Notes under the pieces: generated by a model
Seen by the model: the letters and a program-made list of their open reading frames with translations, nothing else
Told to the model about the DNA's origin: nothing
The model's database searches: none
Made by a program: the position numbers and the translations under genes
Part shown: one piece after another, positions 54,501 to 57,676 of the stretch
Numbering within the stretch: the first letter of the stretch is position 1
How the letters are laid out: each line of letters begins with the position of its first letter
Assembly (NCBI GenBank): GCA_018267195.1
Contig: JAFDYY010000015.1
Coordinates: forward strand, 1 to 57,676
Source of the DNA: Bacteroidota bacterium
GTDB taxonomy: Bacteria; Bacteroidota; Bacteroidia; Cytophagales; Cyclobacteriaceae
Direction of reading: 5' to 3'
Length of the DNA stretch: 57,676 nt

Positions 54501-54619
54501 ACCAAAACTGGACGGCCGGAAAAACCAAAGCCGATGCCTTTACCCAGGCGCAGCGTTCATTAAAGAAAAAATATAACAGCCCTTATTACTGGGGCGCTTT
54601 TGTAATGATGGGAAAATGA
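48563..54619 (+). CDS. Secreted MORN_2-repeat / TPR / CHAT protease-domain protein
   Basis: A 2018-aa protein with signal peptide (about residues 1-31, ending FSQ). Residues about 70-570 hold roughly twenty 23-residue MORN_2-type repeats of the pattern Y-x-N-G-x-(x)-G-x-W-x-x-Y-x-x-(N/D)-G (YwqK antitoxin-like). Residues about 625-1490 are tetratricopeptide repeats. The C-terminus (about 1690-2018) is a CHAT domain, a caspase-like peptidase fold, with catalytic His1870 in HIATHGFF and Cys1932 in LSACETGKGE, then GAQSIMMSLWKVDD and SPYYWGAFVMMG. The key residues are intact. The response regulator gene starts 41 bases later, so they are likely co-transcribed. Confidence 0.92.
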   Translation: MISIRCFTLAWWIKVGGLILLGGIGVPAFSQSFPISPNAYDANGHRTGHWTILYDSTFQKEVKDPDSALYYRLVRFENGKPSGKVRDFYRTGVKQWEGYLLSLQPTVTDGEVSYFFENGKKSHHFLSKAGKKDGFYKEYAPNGTLVRDGFFQADSAEGNWTSYSPEGVKLTEVEYRQNQVNGKVLVFFPSGKIQRSGYKVNGKTEGWWDEFYESGQLKSHEQFHNGQFQGLAETYFENGKIETRGRYTDNEKSGVWFIYFDNGNLSHTGSYENGIRTGLWKTYYTDGSLKFVAERKNNKLEGSYTEYYPSGKIKIKSTCQNDWWQGLLEKYYENGQLEKRGHYIADSLEGQWVFYHENGNKSSEGRYINNKKDSLWKYYRTDGSLEIEETLSMGILNGPAINYFANGKIDDRKEYLNGKQTGDYTAYYENGNLRQQKIFLQGNLHGDFTEYYEDGKIKTSGSHTNGIRNGEWRWYFANGQLNSTEQYIDGKWNGRSVSYYTNGNMRTESTGVLGKEEGNKKIYYAHGPLKGEGNMHMGKREGGWVFYDSLTGKKESGGKYVNGQPHGWWAFPTSDPHRLHYIYGYDESFSNVADSIKVLADNHVANKAWQKLKRLSEVKKYYAPDKRKNNDLIFWKAYILAADKKYEQAFRQYDIYLNNLKKIKGDNQSDYASAINNQALILSNLSRPSEAIALLHSLDSLYERWDDNRNLAHLENLADQMDSRQKETYLLQLLHTRKKSEKATPKNTLYLILKLGNLYAEETGEYEKGVLTYQSLLAYADSVNLTNDFFCGLAQYKIAGAYRSMYDRTHAFAWAKKANSILNAQTERFVYEYLDNLNLLGNIYLEMNEADSARLVFSKMMTTIEKAELQTTLSYAKTLDGLAEAYFKLYDYVRAKQLWLQEKKLLETQRLNRTNQYVDALQALSIILPQADAKDTPLAEKYLLQAVELAQQISNEGWKYRKMLQSLAAFYVERGRYAEAKKIIEKNIDLTSRAEGKTENYIDNLNTLGDIYFFQDYYQQSIPVYEIALHLADSLKKQKPVLYVTALSNLGSVYDRLNQPDKAEQYMRQSAEASKTLLGEENITTISQVGNLASVLKKDSRYSEAEKYYKEARELIAKTMGRDNLKYAYSIQSLGSLYSQSNQYKKALEYYLQYTNQIVKLKGKISVSYVTALDDLAKVYANQNNLLQAEKLYAESIKLSLAVYGRKEENYAWRLKKVGEFYLDQQKYSIATSYLEEARQLARTHIGAESFDYANFLVSLSKAKSNTDQFKEAEELLLSAVDIYKKNIQNRFGSYIGAVEQLVSFYERFGQHDVALRHIHSLLPLIAKYWGKEERYIQNLITKSSLYYGLGQYDSTEAVAARALAMAEEQFAPTHWLVLKAHTDLGRAAIKTGRYGEARKQFQFCVDQRKITGQIRTILYATDLQNLAVACMEEKDFVLAEKYLNEAEQIDTQSGSTEGLDYIHLNLGKLYQATGRPALAEKYFKNAMNNRKAYIERNFYFLSDNQKAQFWKANRFFMEYFQSFAAGQQKQNPLLLHDLYNVQLATKGILLSASNKIKKRILTSGDSVMVTHYYQWLKQRNELAQLYLLPAEELKIKKSTIDSLENLVSTIEKDLNISAEDLEKDKGRNVRWQEIQRALSPHEAAIEIVRIHHHTIHPTDSVFYVALVLTSETKSNPAIVLFPNGNNLGTKALRYYKNAIAAQLNDTLSYRSYWLPLQPLLKNKTHVYLSQDGVYNSINLNTLRAADGDYLLETKTITLVANTKEILQFKKKNNAFNRATAVLVGHPVFFMNREKVKQKIGHQREVDFASLSDEDRSGIADLPGTQTEINKVDTILTAHRWQVKTYTEENATERALKKTAQPKVLHIATHGFFSDKNDAGTDPMLRAGLLLTGVANYLQDNITLDADNGILTAYEAANLNLDNTEMVVLSACETGKGEVQNGEGVYGLQRAFQTAGAQSIMMSLWKVDDAATQELMTLFYQNWTAGKTKADAFTQAQRSLKKKYNSPYYWGAFVMMGK

Positions 54620-54659
54620 TTGACTATCTGAATTTCTTTCCTGAGATTGAGGCAATAAA

Positions 54660-55283
54660 ATGGCCATAAAAATAATTTTAGTGGACGACCACCGCATTGT
54701 GCTGGATGGATTAAAATCGTTGTTTAACCAAGACGAGGAGTTTCAGATTACCGATGCCGTAAGCACCCCTGCTGAAGCCCTCGAAAAGATAAAGCAACAA
54801 CCGCCCGATATTTTACTGACCGACTACACCCTGCCGGGCATGACCGGTCTGGAGTTGGCCAGGCAGGTAAAAGAAAAATACCCGCATATAAAACGGGTTA
54901 TCCTGAGCATGCATGACGAAGGCCATCTGGTAAAGCAGGTGATGAAAGAAGGCGTGGACGGATATCTGCTGAAAAGTATTCAGCAGGCCGACTTGAAAAA
55001 TGCCTTGCGCCAGATTATGAACGGATTGCCTTACGTAAGCCCCGAAATTACCCGGCAATTAATGGCGGGCTTAACACATGAAGGAAAGTATGAGTTGCTA
55101 ACCGAGCGCGAACAAGAAATACTAAAACTGATCGTAAAAGAATTTTCCAACAAACAAATAGCCGATAAACTCTTCATCAGCGAACGCACCGTTGAAACCC
55201 ACCGCAAAAATATTTTCCGTAAAACCAACACAGCTACCCTGGTAGGATTGGTAAAGTTTGCTTTCGAACACAACATCGTGTAA
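54660..55283 (+). CDS. NarL/FixJ-family response regulator
   Basis: A 207-aa two-domain regulator. The receiver has acidic pair Asp9/Asp10, phospho-acceptor Asp55 (LLTDYTLPG), Ser83 and Lys105. After a linker, residues about 143-200 form a LuxR-type helix-turn-helix: LLTEREQEILKLIVKEFSNK, then IADKLFISERTVETHRKNIF. Such regulators bind inverted repeats as dimers. Operator candidate site 3 begins 28 bases after its stop. The HisKA_3 kinase at 43604 is the matching kinase type and the closest candidate partner. Confidence 0.94.
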   Translation: MAIKIILVDDHRIVLDGLKSLFNQDEEFQITDAVSTPAEALEKIKQQPPDILLTDYTLPGMTGLELARQVKEKYPHIKRVILSMHDEGHLVKQVMKEGVDGYLLKSIQQADLKNALRQIMNGLPYVSPEITRQLMAGLTHEGKYELLTEREQEILKLIVKEFSNKQIADKLFISERTVETHRKNIFRKTNTATLVGLVKFAFEHNIV

Positions 55284-55310
55284 CTCTAAAACGAGCGCTG
55301 GAATAATCTA

Positions 55311-55326
55311 TCCGTACCAGTACGGA
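55311..55326 (+). promoter_or_regulatory. Palindromic operator candidate, site 3
   Basis: TCCGTA-CCAG-TACGGA, a perfect 6-4-6 inverted repeat, followed by TACAAAATACCCTT. It is 76 bases before the ATG at 55403. An imperfect -7 box, CAACTTTG, lies between them at 55373. Confidence 0.7.
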
Positions 55327-55402
55327 TACAAAATACCCTTGCGTTGGCATTTCAGCACATATCCCGCTCTGCCAACTTTGAACTAATTAAATCAATCAGG
55401 CC

Positions 55403-55786
55403 ATGACCCAATATTCGTTAGCGGTGGTGTTCATCCTTGCCGCTTTGTCTATTCACAATATCGCAGGTGCACAGTCGCTGTCAGACGATCAGCAAAAGGT
55501 GGTCATTACCAAAGCCAAGCAACAATTGGATGAGGCTTGCCGGGAACAAGGATCGTTGCGCCAGTTTTTCGATAAAAACAACATCTCAGGCAATGCCGAT
55601 GTGGACATTACCATCGGGCATAAAGGAGAAATACTGACGGTATTTTTAGCCCACACAGATATCTCCGAGGTAACCCAACGCAACGGGTTGATGAATGCCC
55701 TGACTCAATTTAAACTGAAAGATATTTCCGTCCCCAAAAAACAACGTATCAAATTTTCTTACCATCTAACTATCCAAACACTATGA
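55403..55786 (+). CDS. Small exported protein, TonB-C-like
   Basis: A 127-aa protein with signal peptide (to about residue 23, AGA). The mature part ADVDITIGHKGEILTVFLAH followed by a helix GLMNALTQFKLKDI and strand RIKFSYHLTI has the strand-helix-strand order of a TonB C-terminal domain, without any membrane anchor or Pro-rich spacer. That fold call is inference from pattern. Its stop overlaps the next gene start by 4 bases (ATGA), so the two form one translational unit behind operator candidate site 3. Confidence 0.62.
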   Translation: MTQYSLAVVFILAALSIHNIAGAQSLSDDQQKVVITKAKQQLDEACREQGSLRQFFDKNNISGNADVDITIGHKGEILTVFLAHTDISEVTQRNGLMNALTQFKLKDISVPKKQRIKFSYHLTIQTL

Positions 55787-57546
55787 AAAAACCGATGTCC
55801 CTTGTTCTTTTCCTGCTCTCGCTTGCTGCCTGGGGCCAGGAAGAAATGAAAACCGTTTACCAATTTGAAGTAGATCATAAGTTCAACTTTGTAGCCCACG
55901 GCAGTACCGACTTATCTACTTCGTATGTAGCCAGCAGCAAAGAAATAACGGTATTTCAAAACCAAGATGGCAAAGTTGTGTGGAGTAAAAAATTTAATGA
56001 AATCACCGACCAGATCAAAAAGGTGGACGATGTATTTGCGGTAGGCCAAGCGGGGCTTGTATTTATTTTAGATCGCAAAGTGGGCAAAGACAAAATGGTA
56101 TGTATTGAAGAAGCTACCGGCAAATTGCTTTGGGTATCCGATAAATTTCAAGATGTAGATGGGCAAGAAAATATGGTCTTTTTAAAAGATGCTGAAACCA
56201 TTTTGATTACTACTAAAAAAGATGCCTCGCTCATCCGCATGCGTACGGGCGAGCTGATCTGGCGTACCGATAAGTTCAAAGGCATAACAGCCGATTATGC
56301 CTTGGGTGGAGATGGCTCTATCGTAATGATTAATATGCGCGAAGCCAGTGTAGCCGCAAAAGTAATGTTTGGCAATTTGGCCAACTTAGCCGCTAAAGCT
56401 GCAGCCGGTTTTAAAAATCAAATCGTGCGCATCAATCTTGAAAATGGTGAAATTATGTGGGATCAAACCTATCGCGGTATCGTAGAAGAAAAATTGCTTA
56501 CCCGCGAGCGTCTGGTTGATCTTAAAATAAAAGATGGAAAAGTGTTGTTGTTTATGAGGGGCATGCACGTGTTTGATTATGCCACCGGCAAACCACAATG
56601 GTCTGCTTCGTACGATGAAACACCGGATGCTATCATGAGTTACATCGAGAAACAAGCCAAGTTTGGCACGTTGGGTATGGCTAAAATTCAAAAATTCGGT
56701 GCTTATGGTGTCGTAGCCGATCCGGTTATTGTGGGCGGCTTCGCCTATGTAATTGATATGGTCGATAAAAAACATCAATTCATTAAGAAGTTTGACATGC
56801 AAAGCGGAAAAATGGTTTGGCAATCGCCCGAAATAAAAGATGCCAGAGCCATCCCCGGTCTATATGTTAGCAACGACAAAGTAATTTTGCAGGTGGGCGG
56901 CAATGTAGAAGTACAGGCCATCCTCACCCAAAGCAGAGTGGGCGCGGGTCTTTCGGGCACTTCCAATTCGCCCAACACTACTACGTCAAGAGGCATTGCT
57001 GAAGTAAAACCTATGAACGTGCAATGCTTTGATGCCAACACCGGCAAACAACTGTGGGAATCAGACAAAATGAAGAAAGGCATCACTAATCTTTTCGTAG
57101 AGGATAACAATGTTATTGTTTGTTCAGGCAAAGCGCTCTATTCTATTGGTACAACTTCCGGAAACGAAAATTATGAAGTAGCTCTGAAGGAAGATAATAT
57201 TTCCGAAGCCTCTATGATTTTTCCGTATGATAAAGAGGTGATTATCATTGGCGAAAAAGGCGTAAGCGCACACACTATTGCTTCCGGCAAACTAAGGGCT
57301 TCCAGCCGATATAAATTCTCTACTCCGGTTTCCATTGGCGGGCAACTGGTTTTTGGAAATCATCTGGCACTGGAAACACCCGGCCAGGATTATGCCGTGT
57401 ACGATCTGCCCACCATGACGTACAAAAAATACGATGCCCGGAAAGGCTCCTCGGCTTTCTTTAGCGAAGACGGAAAAATGCTGACGATCTACGAAGAAGG
57501 TGGGCTGATCCGTAAATCGAAAATAACCAAGCTGGAAACCGAATAA
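55783..57546 (+). CDS. Exported PQQ-like beta-propeller protein
   Basis: A 587-aa protein with signal peptide (MKKPMSLVLFLLSLAAWGQ). The mature protein consists of PQQ-type propeller blades: repeated G-x-(L/V)-x-W-x-(S/T) units such as GKLLWVSDKF, GELIWRTDKF, GEIMWDQTYR, GKPQWSASYD, GKMVWQSPEI and GKQLWESDKM. It may form an eight-bladed scaffold in the periplasm, as in BamB-like or structural PQQ proteins. It has no quinoprotein dehydrogenase active site that I can see. It overlaps the small exported protein by 4 bases, and a strong terminator follows. Confidence 0.85.
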   Translation: MKKPMSLVLFLLSLAAWGQEEMKTVYQFEVDHKFNFVAHGSTDLSTSYVASSKEITVFQNQDGKVVWSKKFNEITDQIKKVDDVFAVGQAGLVFILDRKVGKDKMVCIEEATGKLLWVSDKFQDVDGQENMVFLKDAETILITTKKDASLIRMRTGELIWRTDKFKGITADYALGGDGSIVMINMREASVAAKVMFGNLANLAAKAAAGFKNQIVRINLENGEIMWDQTYRGIVEEKLLTRERLVDLKIKDGKVLLFMRGMHVFDYATGKPQWSASYDETPDAIMSYIEKQAKFGTLGMAKIQKFGAYGVVADPVIVGGFAYVIDMVDKKHQFIKKFDMQSGKMVWQSPEIKDARAIPGLYVSNDKVILQVGGNVEVQAILTQSRVGAGLSGTSNSPNTTTSRGIAEVKPMNVQCFDANTGKQLWESDKMKKGITNLFVEDNNVIVCSGKALYSIGTTSGNENYEVALKEDNISEASMIFPYDKEVIIIGEKGVSAHTIASGKLRASSRYKFSTPVSIGGQLVFGNHLALETPGQDYAVYDLPTMTYKKYDARKGSSAFFSEDGKMLTIYEEGGLIRKSKITKLETE

Positions 57547-57570
57547 TTCAATCCCCTAACGGGAAATAAA

Positions 57571-57598
57571 AACGCCTGATCGCCTCAGGCGTTTTTTT
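57571..57598 (+). terminator. Rho-independent terminator after the PQQ propeller gene
   Basis: AACGCCTGA-TCGCC-TCAGGCGTT is a perfect 9-bp stem with a 5-base loop, running into a T-tract. It ends the two-gene exported unit. The remaining 78 bases of the window show nothing I can name. Confidence 0.9.
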
Positions 57599-57676
57599 AT
57601 TGATTAATTTTAACCCTAATTATGCATGAGGGATGCATCATCTGCCCAAAGGGTTGACGAAGGTTGACGGAAACGT

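Overview
The window looks like chromosome of a member of the Bacteroidota, most likely a Cytophagales-type bacterium. Evidence: several genes have a perfect Bacteroidota -7 box (TAnnTTTG) just upstream, and there is no consistent strong Shine-Dalgarno pattern. The proteome also fits: long secreted repeat proteins, OmpA/PD40 envelope proteins, a GldL-like membrane protein, TPR sensor kinases, a C39-peptidase/RimK-like/GCS2 cluster and a long PurF-type enzyme. I see no rRNA, tRNA, CRISPR array, insertion sequence or phage genes.

Layout. 1-5.5 kb: start of a large secreted repeat protein, an ABC ATPase, cobalamin adenosyltransferase, an MFS exporter, cyclophilin, a two-TM four-helix-bundle protein and an S1/P1 nuclease. 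5.6-14.7 kb: one co-directional run of DUF155 protein, C39-like peptidase, RLAN/RimK-like ATP-grasp ligase, GCS2 amidoligase, HhH protein and a 1325-aa SF1 helicase. 14.7-20.9 kb: 5-oxoprolinase genes pxpB-pxpC and pxpA-NRAMP, split by two oppositely oriented DUF2157-like membrane genes. A duplicated 28-bp scar of the pxpC tail flanks the inserted pair. 20.9-25.3 kb: lipoprotein aldose epimerase, Tat-exported PLP aminotransferase, GldL-like protein, sigma factor and glycosyltransferase. 25.4-37.6 kb: housekeeping genes (tgt, LptF/G-type permease, EamA transporter, ispE, fabI, murI, a ferredoxin/reductase pair, PurF-like enzyme) plus a TPR histidine kinase. 37.6-39.1 kb: an AT-rich patch with a CPBP protease and broken gene fragments. 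39.1-43.6 kb: heptosyltransferase-type GT9, EVE protein, a secreted Tyr-rich protein and a RimB/RimK pair.

43.6-57.5 kb is the most interesting part. It holds a TPR sensor kinase of the NarL-partner type, a small protein of unknown fold, an OmpA/PD40 envelope protein, a 2018-aa secreted protein joining about 20 MORN_2-type repeats to TPRs and a CHAT (caspase-like) protease domain, a NarL-type response regulator, and a two-gene exported unit (TonB-C-like protein plus PQQ propeller). Three near-identical palindromes, TCCGTA-N4-TACGGA, with conserved flanking sequence, sit upstream of the small protein, the OmpA/PD40 gene and the two-gene unit. I infer a two-component envelope regulon with the CHAT protein as a candidate effector. 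That link is inference; the motifs and domains are visible in the sequence.
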